Shown piece after piece: positions 45,698 to 55,317 of a DNA stretch of 64,000 nucleotides; within the stretch, counting starts at the first letter, position 1, and each line of letters opens with the position of its first letter. Where the stretch lies: NCBI RefSeq assembly GCF_002014985.1, contig NZ_MUXU01000035.1, forward strand, positions 1 through 64,000, written 5' to 3'. This stretch comes from Moraxella caviae. GTDB taxonomy: Bacteria > Pseudomonadota > Gammaproteobacteria > Pseudomonadales > Moraxellaceae. The notes beneath the pieces are model-generated. The model did not search any database, had not been told where the DNA came from, and worked only from the letters and a program-made list of their open reading frames with translations. The position numbers and the translations under genes are program-made.

Positions 45698-46225
45698 TCA
45701 CACCACCACCCAATACCGTCTCATGGTGCGTGTGGGTGTGCGCACGGTGTTTTCTAGCACGCCGCCGTTTTTCTCAATCACGCGTGCCGAAGCCAAATTA
45801 CGCTCATCACAGCAAATCAGCACCTTGTCTAAGCCGATTTTTGGGCAGTATTGCAAGGCGAATTGCAGCATGGTGCTGGCAATGCCGCCGCCCCAAAATT
45901 CTGGGTGCGTGCTATAGCCAATGTGTCCGCCCTCACGCAATAAAAACTCATTTAGGGCATGGCGAATACTAATCACACCGACCAGTCGGTTTGTTTTATC
46001 AAAAGCAAAAAAGCAACTTTCATCAATCTTAATAAACGAACCGTCTGGCGCAGGCGTGCCAGCAGGCGCATGATAAAAATCCAGCCACGCTTCAAAGCTG
46101 TCAAACAGCTCAAAGTACACGCCGTGCAGTCCAAGGTTACGCTCGGCAAAAGCATCCGCAAACGCTAAAAACTGCGCCTTGTCGGCAAGCGTTGGCGGGC
46201 GTAAATGTAAAAGTTGGTCGGTCAT
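45698..46225 (-). CDS. GNAT-family N-acetyltransferase
   Basis: The 175-aa protein follows the RimJ/RimL-like GNAT pattern. LRPPTLADKAQFLAFADAF opens it, LVGVISIRHALNEFLLREGGHIGYSTHPEFWGGGIAS gives strands 4-5 and the acetyl-CoA pyrophosphate loop, and CCDERNLASARVIEKNGGVLE is the classical C-terminal block (N-x-x-S-x-x-V-x-x-K-x-G). A cytoplasmic acetyl-CoA-dependent acyltransferase is expected; the acceptor is unknown. It lies beside the toxin-antitoxin remnant and has no visible operon partner. Confidence 0.88.
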   Translation of the reverse strand: MTDQLLHLRPPTLADKAQFLAFADAFAERNLGLHGVYFELFDSFEAWLDFYHAPAGTPAPDGSFIKIDESCFFAFDKTNRLVGVISIRHALNEFLLREGGHIGYSTHPEFWGGGIASTMLQFALQYCPKIGLDKVLICCDERNLASARVIEKNGGVLENTVRTPTRTMRRYWVVV

Positions 46226-46389
46226 GGTGGTGAAATTTTGTGATGGGTTTGTGAAGGTTAATTTATCATGAATGGTGGAGAAATGCTATGGGTAATCGCT
46301 GTGTTATGCCATTGCTGTATTTTTTAAATCGCTAATAGTATTTGTCATTTTGCATTCTATTTACTGAATTAAATTTTAAATAAAAGCAC

Positions 46390-46419
46390 TTGCAAAAAAT
46401 CTCGGGGGGGGGGTAAGAT
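46390..46419 (+). promoter_or_regulatory. Promoter with a 10-G tract in its spacer
   Basis: TTGCAA (46390-46395) and TAAGAT (46414-46419) lie 18 nt apart, and ten G (46404-46413) run up to the -10. Nine G would give 17. The start of transcription near 46426 leaves a leader of about 27 nt before the ATG at 46453. Confidence 0.72.
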
Positions 46420-46452
46420 AAGGCGTGTTCTAGGTAAATAAAGGTGTATGTG

Positions 46453-47043
46453 ATGAAAACAAAAGTAATGGCACTTGGTATGGCGGTTGCAATGTCGCTT
46501 GCAGCTATGGAGTCTCAAGCCAGCTTTTGGGATAAAGTTGGGCAAGGCTTGGGTGTGGTAAATAAAACGCTGGGCGTTATCACTGGTAACACAGCAACCA
46601 CCGAGAGCCATCGGAGCGACAAAGTCTTTGCAAGAGCATCCGATACTCAGCTTGAGCAGATTGCCAAGGTGGTGCAAACTCGCACAGGGCGCGCAGATAT
46701 TGACCAAACGCTTAATGAAGCGCAGGATAATATTTTTGAGATGATTTTAAAAGCATCTTGCTCGGATAATTGGAGATTGAATTTTGGCAGAATACAGTCG
46801 CCAGAAGAAGAATGGTTAAGCAGAGACGGCGTTGGTTCAAAAATGGTTCACCATCCAAAAGACAGATGTGCAACCGTGCAAAGCATGGGTTCTTTTGCCA
46901 AACCTGCAAAAAACATCATAGAGTTTAAAATCATCTACGCTTCGGATATTTCAGGGGAAGCTAATTCTTGTAAGGCGAAGCTAAGAGATCAATATGGCAC
47001 TGGAGAGTGGCTGGTTTCAGAACATTTTTGCACTTGGAACTAA
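46453..47043 (+). CDS. Exported protein of unknown function behind the poly-G promoter
   Basis: The ATG at 46453 is 8 nt after AAGG; an upstream in-frame GTG is unlikely. The 196-aa product has a signal peptide (MKTKVMALGMAVAMSLAAME, with cleavage after SQA). The mature part begins SFWDKVGQGLGVVNKTLGVITGN, a glycine-rich amphipathic segment. It continues with a helical part (DTQLEQIAKVVQTRTGRADI) and a cysteine-containing C-terminal domain (SCSDNWRLNFGR, DRCATVQS, ANSCKAKLRD, EHFCTWN). Four cysteines suggest two disulfides. Family not recognised. It is a single-gene unit with its own poly-G promoter and a perfect terminator. Confidence 0.68.
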   Translation: MKTKVMALGMAVAMSLAAMESQASFWDKVGQGLGVVNKTLGVITGNTATTESHRSDKVFARASDTQLEQIAKVVQTRTGRADIDQTLNEAQDNIFEMILKASCSDNWRLNFGRIQSPEEEWLSRDGVGSKMVHHPKDRCATVQSMGSFAKPAKNIIEFKIIYASDISGEANSCKAKLRDQYGTGEWLVSEHFCTWN

Positions 47044-47052
47044 TGTTTGTTA

Positions 47053-47085
47053 CAAAAAAGCGATTGGTATTCAATCGCTTTTTTG
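47053..47085 (+). terminator. Intrinsic terminator after the exported protein
   Basis: CAAAAAAGCGATTG and CAATCGCTTTTTTG pair perfectly (14 bp) around a 5-nt loop, 9 nt after the stop. Confidence 0.95.
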
Positions 47086-47135
47086 TATTTTGCATGAGTA
47101 GATGTTGGCTTTATCTCGTTTAGTCAGTAAATTTA

Positions 47136-47144
47136 TGCTACAAT
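47136..47144 (+). promoter_or_regulatory. Extended -10 element for obgE
   Basis: TGCTACAAT is an extended -10 (TGn-TACAAT) 34 nt before the obgE ATG. No strong -35 is seen. Confidence 0.45.
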
Positions 47145-47169
47145 ATCCGCAATTTAATCAGTTTTTTGA

Positions 47170-48390
<1,221 letters not shown>

Positions 48391-48453
48391 TTTGCGTACC
48401 GCGCACATTTGACGCATCTTACAGCTTGGCAATCTTTTATTTGTGGCAGGATT

Positions 48454-49566
48454 ATGACTTCTTTAAAGCGCATTGTCGTAAAAATCGGCTCATCACTACT
48501 CACCAATAACGGACGTGGGCTTGACCGCACCGCCATTTACGAATGGGCGCGGCAAATCGCTGTGTTGCACGCGCGCGGCATTGAGGTGGTGCTGGTGTCT
48601 AGCGGGGCGGTGGCTGAAGGCGTGGTGCGCATGAATTTGCCCGAGCGTCCCAAAAAACTTGCCGCCTTGCAAGCCTGTGCGTCCATTGGGCAGATGGGAC
48701 TGATTGAAACGTGGTGGCAGGCGCTGATTCAAAAAGGCGTGCAGTCATCACAAATTTTGCTTACGCACGATGATTTGGCGCACCGCTCACGCTACCTAAA
48801 CATCAGCCAAACCGTCAATCAACTGGTGGAATGGCGTGTCGTACCTGTGATTAACGAAAACGACACCGTGTCTTATGGTGAGATTAAATTTGGCGATAAT
48901 GACACGCTTGGGGCGATGAGTGCCACGATGGTGGGTGCGGATTTGTACATCATTTTGACCGACCAAGAAGGCGTATTTACCGACAATCCACGCACCAATC
49001 CTAACGCCAAGCTGATTCAAAGCGAGCGGGCGATGGCGGATTATCTGTTTGATGTGGCGGGCGATGGCGGCAAGTGGGGCAGTGGTGGTATGCTGACCAA
49101 AATCCGTGCGGCACGTCTTGCAGCGATGGGTAATTGCCCAACCATCATCGCCAACGGCAAGGTGGAAAATGTCATCACAAGGCTGGCGGATGGTGAAGTC
49201 ATTGGCACACGTCTGACGGTAGATGGCGCGGATAAACTCATTGCCAAAAAACAATGGCTGGCTTCGCACATTCGCATGAAAGGCACGCTGGTGGTAGATG
49301 CAGGTGCGGCAGGTGCGATTGTGGATAAGCAAAAATCACTGCTGCCTGTGGGCGTGATTGATGTGCAAGGCGACTTTGATGCAGGCGACGTGGTGGAAAT
49401 TGTCAGCCCTGACAAGGTGCGCATTGCGGTGGGGCAAGCTGGTTTTAATGCACAGGACGCCAAAAAAATCACCCAGCAGCACACCGCCGAAGTGCTGCAA
49501 ATCCTAAATCTGACCGACACTGATAAAGCGGTGATGGTGCATCGTGATGAGATGGCGGTGCTGTGA
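48454..49566 (+). CDS. proB: Glutamate 5-kinase
   Basis: ProB phosphorylates glutamate in the first step of proline synthesis. I start it at ATG 48454 (MTSLKRIVVKIGSSLLTNNG), preceded by CAGGATT; the open frame upstream adds 15 residues without family character. The amino-acid-kinase domain shows VVLVSSGAVAEG, VPVINENDTVS and KWGSGGMLTKI. After residue 280 a PUA domain follows (KGTLVVDAGAAGAIV, SLLPVGVIDVQGDFDAGDVV), so this is the 370-aa ProB with PUA type. It may share the obgE transcript. A terminator shared with the convergent gene closes it. Confidence 0.96.
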   Translation: MTSLKRIVVKIGSSLLTNNGRGLDRTAIYEWARQIAVLHARGIEVVLVSSGAVAEGVVRMNLPERPKKLAALQACASIGQMGLIETWWQALIQKGVQSSQILLTHDDLAHRSRYLNISQTVNQLVEWRVVPVINENDTVSYGEIKFGDNDTLGAMSATMVGADLYIILTDQEGVFTDNPRTNPNAKLIQSERAMADYLFDVAGDGGKWGSGGMLTKIRAARLAAMGNCPTIIANGKVENVITRLADGEVIGTRLTVDGADKLIAKKQWLASHIRMKGTLVVDAGAAGAIVDKQKSLLPVGVIDVQGDFDAGDVVEIVSPDKVRIAVGQAGFNAQDAKKITQQHTAEVLQILNLTDTDKAVMVHRDEMAVL

Positions 49567-49608
49567 TTTAATGTAAATCTTGCAAACCATTATTAAAAGT
49601 AAAACCAC

Positions 49609-49651
49609 AAAAAACAAACGCACGACTAAAAAGTGGTGCGTTTGGTTTTTT
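49609..49651. terminator. Bidirectional terminator between proB and the 630-aa gene
   Basis: AAAAAACAAACGCAC and GTGCGTTTGGTTTTTT pair with one bulged base. A-rich and T-rich flanks allow use from both sides. Confidence 0.8.
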
Positions 49652-49661
49652 CGGATTTAGA

Positions 49662-51554
49662 TTATGCGGATTTGCGAACTTGAGCTAAAGTTACTCGATA
49701 ACTAGAGCGTCTTGAGCGCCAAACTTCTTTAAGCCACATCAGATTTTCATCTTCTGGTGGTTGCTCTTTTGGCTCTTCTTCTTTTAACATATCTTCTAAA
49801 ACTTGCTCAACACCATCAGAGATCTGATCTAGATTTGGTAGCAAGATGTGCGGTCTGTTTCTGGCAATTTCCTCTACCAATGGTTCAATCAAGTCATTGG
49901 CAAAATCATATTGCGATGGAGCAGCGTGCATATCGCGCAGTACATCTATTGTCAAAATACCAGCCAGCTCGTCCAAGATTTGAGTAGCTTCACTTTCAGA
50001 CAATAGATAATCTTCTGCCAACTGGGTAAATACCTCTCCCAAAATGGCTTGCATTTTTTTGCTGTCATCTTCAATTATGCTGTCCATCACAACAGATGAG
50101 ACTTTACTAGCGGCAGCACCACCGCCAAGAGAACCTATTATTCCCCCAAGAATCCCGCCAGCGGCTGTGCCAATGCCGGGAATAAAGCTACCCAAGGCTG
50201 CACCTGTGGCTACGCCACTTGCCCAGCCAGCCGTACCAGCCGCCACGCCAACTCCTGTATTGATGACATTTTTAAATACTTGTGCGCCTGATACTCTGCC
50301 TTGAAACATACGAAATAAATCTACTGATGACAAAACAGTTACGGTAACTATACCAGTAACCGCATTGCCGCGTAACAGCTTGCTGGCACTGGTTTTTGCA
50401 GCTGCGCCGTAAACTGGTTTGCTGCCTATACGTACGCTATTTGCGATTCTGGCGGCATTTTGAGCGCCCATTTTCGCAATGATAAAATCAGTGGCGGGTC
50501 TTAACGCTTGTACAGCGCCTGTTCTGCCAAGTTGAGCGGTTGCGATGCTGGATATCCAAGTGATACCGCCTACTTTAATGCCTTCATTACAAGCGGTTTT
50601 TAGAGCGACATCAAAGTCTTCGCCTGACCACATGGTACGAGCAAAGCAGATGGCGGACGTAATACACATTGCTGTGCCTGCCAGTTTTACACCATTGGCT
50701 GCGTCATAGGTTAGGCTTTCAATGGTGCCAAATCTTGCAATATTTCTTGCTTGTGCATAAGTAAAAGGACTTGCTTTGATGGTTTCTTCAGCCATGGTTT
50801 CGGCTGTTTGCTGAATTTCGCTTGGTGTCATGTTAGACACATCGATAACCTGTCCTTTTTTGATGCGTTCAATAAAGGCTAGTTTGGCTGATTCAGCAAA
50901 GTCTTTCGGTACTTCAATTTGCATAGGCTTGCCATTATCAGCCCAATAGCGAAATTTACCATTTTCAAAACATTCGCTAATGCATTTACTACCACTACTG
51001 CAAAATTTAGTTTGAATTTGCACGCCATTTACTAAGCGATCTGCGCCATTTTTTGCATTGTCGCCGCCTACGATTTGTGCATTTTTGCCAGTGGCAGTAT
51101 CATATAGATGATTGGCTTTTTCAGCTGCAAAACCATGCCCGCGCGACGCATTTAATACCACATTGTCAGAAAAATTTTCAGCCGACATTAGACTGCCTGC
51201 TGTCGTGCCCGGAATATGCTCTGCTTTTAGGGCTGCTTGTCTTGATGAGAGATTGGGCGCTGTATCATCAGTAAGATTTCCAGTTGATAGCAAAGAACCT
51301 GCAATAGAGCCAATTATTTGCGCTGCTTGTGCTGTTTGTGATCGCTCTGTGCTATCCAAAACCTCTATGATTTCTATTCCGTCAAACAGATCTTTAAGGG
51401 TGGCATTTATCCCCTCTTTAAATGTTAAATGGGCGGCAATGCGACCTATAATTTGGTCAACATCTTCGGAATCATACTTGCTTTTAGACACTTCAATTTC
51501 ACGCAGTACGTCATTAAATCTGTAGCGAATCAAAACCTTTTCTTCAGCTTGCAT
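49662..51554 (-). CDS. Uncharacterised 630-aa protein with glycine-zipper membrane segment
   Basis: I do not know a function. The N-terminal 90 residues are soluble and charged (MQAEEKVLIRYRFNDVLREI). A middle domain has SRGHGFAAEKANHLYD, NAKNGADRLVNGVQIQTKFC and RYWADNGKPMQIEVPKD; the ADR...IQTK spacing could be a variant nuclease-type D...QxK site, which is speculation. From about residue 430 a long glycine/alanine zipper (GVGVAAGTAGWASGVATG, GTAAGGILGGIIGSLGGGAA) looks able to enter a membrane. An acidic helical region and a Pro/Glu tail follow. It resembles, from memory, an uncharacterised family in gammaproteobacteria. ATG follows ATGGAAG. A poly-G promoter lies 74 nt upstream. Confidence 0.75.
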   Translation of the reverse strand: MQAEEKVLIRYRFNDVLREIEVSKSKYDSEDVDQIIGRIAAHLTFKEGINATLKDLFDGIEIIEVLDSTERSQTAQAAQIIGSIAGSLLSTGNLTDDTAPNLSSRQAALKAEHIPGTTAGSLMSAENFSDNVVLNASRGHGFAAEKANHLYDTATGKNAQIVGGDNAKNGADRLVNGVQIQTKFCSSGSKCISECFENGKFRYWADNGKPMQIEVPKDFAESAKLAFIERIKKGQVIDVSNMTPSEIQQTAETMAEETIKASPFTYAQARNIARFGTIESLTYDAANGVKLAGTAMCITSAICFARTMWSGEDFDVALKTACNEGIKVGGITWISSIATAQLGRTGAVQALRPATDFIIAKMGAQNAARIANSVRIGSKPVYGAAAKTSASKLLRGNAVTGIVTVTVLSSVDLFRMFQGRVSGAQVFKNVINTGVGVAAGTAGWASGVATGAALGSFIPGIGTAAGGILGGIIGSLGGGAAASKVSSVVMDSIIEDDSKKMQAILGEVFTQLAEDYLLSESEATQILDELAGILTIDVLRDMHAAPSQYDFANDLIEPLVEEIARNRPHILLPNLDQISDGVEQVLEDMLKEEEPKEQPPEDENLMWLKEVWRSRRSSYRVTLAQVRKSA

Positions 51555-51627
51555 ATAAAACTTCCATTAAGTTTAATTAAATACAATATTAAATTTACAA
51601 AAGTACAATCTGTAAAATTTTATACCC

Positions 51628-51654
51628 ATTCTACCCCCCCCTGTGAAAAGTCAA
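51628..51654 (-). promoter_or_regulatory. Promoter with an 8-G tract in its spacer (minus strand)
   Basis: On the minus strand TTGACT (51654-51649) and TAGAAT (51633-51628), each 5 of 6 to consensus, flank TTTCACA plus eight G. The spacer is 15 nt; ten G would give 17. At the present length the promoter should be weak. Transcription would start near 51621. Confidence 0.78.
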
Positions 51655-51875
51655 GCGTTTTTTGTGTCAATATTAATTTTCTTTTAATTTAACGCAATAC
51701 ACCGCCAAATAGGTTTGTGTTTTATTGATAAACATTTTGAAAATTCAATGACTTGTGCTGATAACGTATAATCAGTCATCAAACCAACTCATGCAACTTT
51801 CTGGAATTGTAAACTGAACAATTAAATCGATAAGCGTGCGGTAATCTAGCAAAGTGAAAAAACAGCAAGCACAAT

Positions 51876-51909
51876 AAAAAGGGCTTAACTTTTACTAAGC
51901 TAAACCCTT
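51876..51909 (-). terminator. Terminator after lpxB
   Basis: On the minus strand AAGGGTTTAGCTT and AAGTTAAGCCCTT pair with wobbles and are followed by TTTATT, about 20 nt after the lpxB stop. The 51655-51875 stretch shows no gene. Confidence 0.65.
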
Positions 51910-51929
51910 GATTTTGTTAAATTTTAAGA

Positions 51930-53189
51930 TTAAGTGTGGTTTGATTGCTGCTTGTGATAATGCGCCATGACTGCAGTGGCAGGGTCTTGCGCGCTTAGGT
52001 TTCTGGTAAGTTCGCTGAGTTTGGCAAGATTATCCGCCTGCTCACTTTGGCGCACGGCAGCGATGTGGCTGGCGATATTTTTGGGCGTAGCGGCGTGCTG
52101 CAAAAGCTCTGGCACGATGGCAGAGCCGAACGCTGGATTGGCATTCGCCAAGATGTTCGGCAAAGAGACGTACGGCACTTTCACCAAGCGTTTGGCGATG
52201 GCATAAGTAACAGGCGCAACCTTATATACCACGACCATCGGTGCGTGCAGCAGCATGGCTTCAAGCGTGGCGGTGCCTGAAGCCAGCACGGTAATATCGC
52301 TTGCTGCCATGGCGGTTTGGCTGATGTTTAGACCATAAGGTTTGGTGAAATTGCCATCGTCATAAATCACCTGCAAGCGCGCGGCAAGCGCAGGCGTGTG
52401 CGTGGCAACGAGCTGCGCCACAAGCTTGGCATGCTCACGGCTAATCACTGGCAACACCGCACAAAAATCCCGCAACTCATCACCGATTGGTGTCTCAAGG
52501 CTTAGGCGTTCAAGACTTGCCAAAAGCGTGGGCAAGATGGCGCTGATTTCGCTGGTGCGTGAGCCAGCCATGACGCAAATTTGTGGTGCGTTTAGCTTGG
52601 GTGTGTTTGACTTGCCTAAAATACCCAGCGTGTCGTACGGTTTTAGCGCATCTGCCAGCACGGCTTTATCAAAAGGCGGCGTGATTTTATCCAGTAAAGG
52701 GTGTCCTACGCAGATGGCAGGGTGCTGGTGCTTGGCATAAACGGGCAACTCAAAAGGAAATAGGCACAGCACCAAATCGGTGGCGGCTTTGATGGTGTGA
52801 ATGCGATTTTCTCGCCACGCCCAAATGCTGGGGCTGACGTATTGCACGCAGTACACGCCTGTGGACTTAAGTGCTTTGCCAAGTCGCAGATTAAAATCTG
52901 GTGCGTCAATGCCGATAAAAATATCAATTTTTTCACGCTCAAACGCCGTCAAAATCTCTTTTTTAGCACGCAGTAAATCAGGCAAATGCTTCACCACTTC
53001 CACAAGTCCCATCACCGACAGCCGCGACATATCAATCACCGAAGTCAGACCTGCCTGCGCCATTTCACGTCCGCCAACGCCCACCCAGCGTACGTTTGGG
53101 TTTAGGGCGTTCATTTTTTTCATGAAATCTGCGCCAAGTGCGTCGCCAGAAATTTCACCTGCCACAATGCCAATGGTAAGTTTGTTCAT
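51930..53189 (-). CDS. lpxB: Lipid-A-disaccharide synthase
   Basis: LpxB joins UDP-2,3-diacylglucosamine and lipid X to form the lipid A disaccharide at the inner membrane. The ATG at 53189 starts MNKLTIGIVAGEISGDALGA, the family N-terminus; the 31 extra codons upstream are not conserved-like. Other motifs are GIDAPDFNLRLGKALK, YVSPSIWAWRENRIHTI, and ASGTATLEAMLLHAPMVVVYK near the sugar-nucleotide site. At 419 aa it is longer than E. coli (382), owing to an insert around GILGKSNTPKLNAPQ. It stands apart from the lpxD-fabZ-lpxA cluster where it often lies. Confidence 0.96.
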   Translation of the reverse strand: MNKLTIGIVAGEISGDALGADFMKKMNALNPNVRWVGVGGREMAQAGLTSVIDMSRLSVMGLVEVVKHLPDLLRAKKEILTAFEREKIDIFIGIDAPDFNLRLGKALKSTGVYCVQYVSPSIWAWRENRIHTIKAATDLVLCLFPFELPVYAKHQHPAICVGHPLLDKITPPFDKAVLADALKPYDTLGILGKSNTPKLNAPQICVMAGSRTSEISAILPTLLASLERLSLETPIGDELRDFCAVLPVISREHAKLVAQLVATHTPALAARLQVIYDDGNFTKPYGLNISQTAMAASDITVLASGTATLEAMLLHAPMVVVYKVAPVTYAIAKRLVKVPYVSLPNILANANPAFGSAIVPELLQHAATPKNIASHIAAVRQSEQADNLAKLSELTRNLSAQDPATAVMAHYHKQQSNHT

Positions 53190-53334
53190 AAGTTGCCTAG
53201 TGTGTTTTTGCCAAATCTTGAGTTTAAAATTGTGTGTATTGTACGGTTTTTGGGCGTGCTTGGCAAATGCACAAATCATCAAGGCGTTTAGCGTTTATTG
53301 AGTGCTGACAGGCAAAAATTGGGCGGATTATTAT

Positions 53335-54186
53335 TTATCCGTCAAACTGGCTAAAATCCGCTGGACGTTTTTCACGAAAGGCGCTGATGGCTTCAAGCAA
53401 TTCTTTTGAGCGCAGCCGCTCTAAAAATACTTCGCCTTCTTTGTCTATGCACGCCAAAGTTTCGTCTAAGTCTTGGCGCAGCAGGCGTTTGCTGGCGGTG
53501 AGCGCACTCATGGGCAAGGCGGCAAGCGCACGCGCGGTATTTTGGGCGTGTTCGTACACGTCAGTGTCATGTGTGATGTGCGAAATCAGTCCGTAGTCTT
53601 TGGCGAGTGCTGCGTCAAATTTTTTGGCGCAAAACAGCAGCTCACAAGTGCGCAAATAGCCAATTTGCTGTGTCATTAGCCGTGTCATGCCTGCTTCTGG
53701 CGTCAAGCCTAGGCTGACAAAAGGCAGGGCAAACACCGCCGTGTCATCACAATACACAAAATCAGCGTGGCACAAAATTGTCGTACCAATGCCAATCGCC
53801 ACGCCTTTGATGGCAATGATTAAGGGCTTACTCAGCGTGGCAGCAGCTTTAATAAAACGAAAGGCTGGCAAGGCGGCGTCTTTGATGTCAGACATTTGGC
53901 TAAAAGCGATGAACTCATCAAGGTCATTGCCTGCGGTGAAATCTGCGCCTGCACCACGCAAAATCACGTTTTTCACCTCTGGCGAGCGTTCGGCAAATTC
54001 CAAAGCGTGCGCCAAGTGTGCGTACAGCTTGCCGTACAAGGCGTTTTTGGCAGCAGGACGGTCAATCATCAAGGTCAAAACGCCAGCGTCCAGCGAAACC
54101 TTTAAATGCTCAAATGCCAAGTCATGCAAGTCTGTGCTATCTTCGGTAGAATTTGATGGGGTTTGGGGATTTGGCGCGCTATTCAT
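53335..54186 (-). CDS. Enoyl-CoA hydratase/isomerase family protein
   Basis: The 283-aa crotonase-fold protein has a disordered 25-residue N-terminus, then LDAGVLTLMIDRPAAKNALY, the oxyanion stretch LRGAGADFTAGNDLDEF, and KPLIIAIKGVAIGIGTTILCHADFVY. At the second catalytic site it reads FVSLGLTPEAGMTRLM, with Glu kept, though the hydratase pair of glutamates is not complete, which fits an isomerase or another CoA substrate. It could work with the acyl-CoA dehydrogenases at 8681-12460, but no operon joins them. ATG follows AAGGACG. Confidence 0.88.
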   Translation of the reverse strand: MNSAPNPQTPSNSTEDSTDLHDLAFEHLKVSLDAGVLTLMIDRPAAKNALYGKLYAHLAHALEFAERSPEVKNVILRGAGADFTAGNDLDEFIAFSQMSDIKDAALPAFRFIKAAATLSKPLIIAIKGVAIGIGTTILCHADFVYCDDTAVFALPFVSLGLTPEAGMTRLMTQQIGYLRTCELLFCAKKFDAALAKDYGLISHITHDTDVYEHAQNTARALAALPMSALTASKRLLRQDLDETLACIDKEGEVFLERLRSKELLEAISAFREKRPADFSQFDG

Positions 54187-54369
54187 AAATCGTCCTTAAT
54201 TAAAAGTTATCCTTGAAACTGGTCGGCTTTTAGCATTAAAAACCAACCAGTCGGTTTTTATCAATTCGCCAAGTTTGGTGGCTAAGTTTTACGGCTAAGT
54301 TTGATAAAAAACTGAGCAAAAATCTGGTTGAAAAACTGGGCGAAAATCTAAGCGAAAAATTTAGCGCAC

Positions 54370-55077
54370 CTAAGCGGTTGGCTGTGCTTTATTTTTCTTA
54401 AGCAGCACCAGCACCGCACCATTGCCGCCTTCATTGCTGGGTGCAGACACAAACGCCATGACTTGCGGCATTTGACGCAGCCAGCCATTGACGCAGGTTT
54501 TGATGATGGCGTCTGCGCCTTTGCCGTGCACGATTTTCACCACAGTTTCGCCATTTTGGCTGGCGATGCGCACCAGTTTTAGCACGGCATTTCTGGCGTC
54601 TTCAATGCTTGAGCCGTGCAAATCCACCGCATCGTACCAGCGCAATTTACCTTGCTTGAGCTGCTCAAACACTTTATTTTGCAGGCTTGGCTGCTTGTAG
54701 CTTAAAAAGGCTTCGCCCGCCACAGGGTTTAGTAGCGCTTGCATATCAGACAGCGCCACATCGCTAAAATCTTCACCGCCTTGGGCGTTGGCGCGGCGGT
54801 ACAAGGCGTTGTCGTCCGTTTTATTGACTTTTTGCACCACGCTTTTTTCGTGCTTGAGAGGTTTTACGCCGTGCATGGCTTGCATAAATAGCACCATGTC
54901 CTCGCCCACAAGCTCGCTGTCAAATCGTTTGACCTGCTTTTCTATGTGTTTTTTGCTGGGTAGGGCGGTGGTTTGCTCGCCTTTTTCGTCTGCGTGGCTG
55001 GCCTTGGTTTTATTGCCACTCATTTGCTTGAGTTCGTTTTGTAAATCTTTGGAAAGTAAGTCTTTAAAAGTTGTCAT
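54370..55077 (-). CDS. Smr-domain DNA/RNA endonuclease-like protein
   Basis: The 235-aa protein has a charged, Lys-rich N-terminal part (DLLSKDLQNELKQMSGNKTK) and a C-terminal Smr domain. The domain contains the DLHGSSIEDAR motif (residues 152-162) and HGKGADAIIK (from 184), the two signatures of the family. Smr proteins related to E. coli SmrA/SmrB cut nucleic acid, and SmrB acts on stalled ribosomes. Which of the two this matches cannot be told here. The gap after it, 54187-54369, has only degenerate AT-rich repeats. Monocistronic. Confidence 0.88.
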   Translation of the reverse strand: MTTFKDLLSKDLQNELKQMSGNKTKASHADEKGEQTTALPSKKHIEKQVKRFDSELVGEDMVLFMQAMHGVKPLKHEKSVVQKVNKTDDNALYRRANAQGGEDFSDVALSDMQALLNPVAGEAFLSYKQPSLQNKVFEQLKQGKLRWYDAVDLHGSSIEDARNAVLKLVRIASQNGETVVKIVHGKGADAIIKTCVNGWLRQMPQVMAFVSAPSNEGGNGAVLVLLKKNKAQPTA

Positions 55078-55269
55078 GATTGTTGGTTGTTTTGTGAATA
55101 AATCGGTTGATAAATTGATTGGTAAAATGGTTGCTAATCGCTTGAAAAAATCGTGCGTTTTTTGGCTTAACTTTATCTAAACACCACAAGCGTTTTAAAG
55201 TTCATTTTGCAACATTAAGCCTTGATTATCAAGCCTTTTTTATCAAGTTTGGTTTTTAGGCATGAAATA

Positions 55270-55297
55270 AACGCCGAAAGCGGTGGCAATCGGCGTT
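55270..55297 (-). terminator. Terminator after DAHP synthase
   Basis: On the minus strand AACGCCGA and TCGGCGTT pair around a 12-nt loop, followed by TATTTC. It lies 21 nt beyond the stop. Confidence 0.7.
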
Positions 55298-55317
55298 GGA
55301 GTTGGTTGGGCTAAGTC

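Noticed and set aside
45595..45972. Plus-strand open frame opposite the GNAT gene
   Set aside because: It is a shadow of the GNAT coding sequence, which has clear acetyltransferase motifs.
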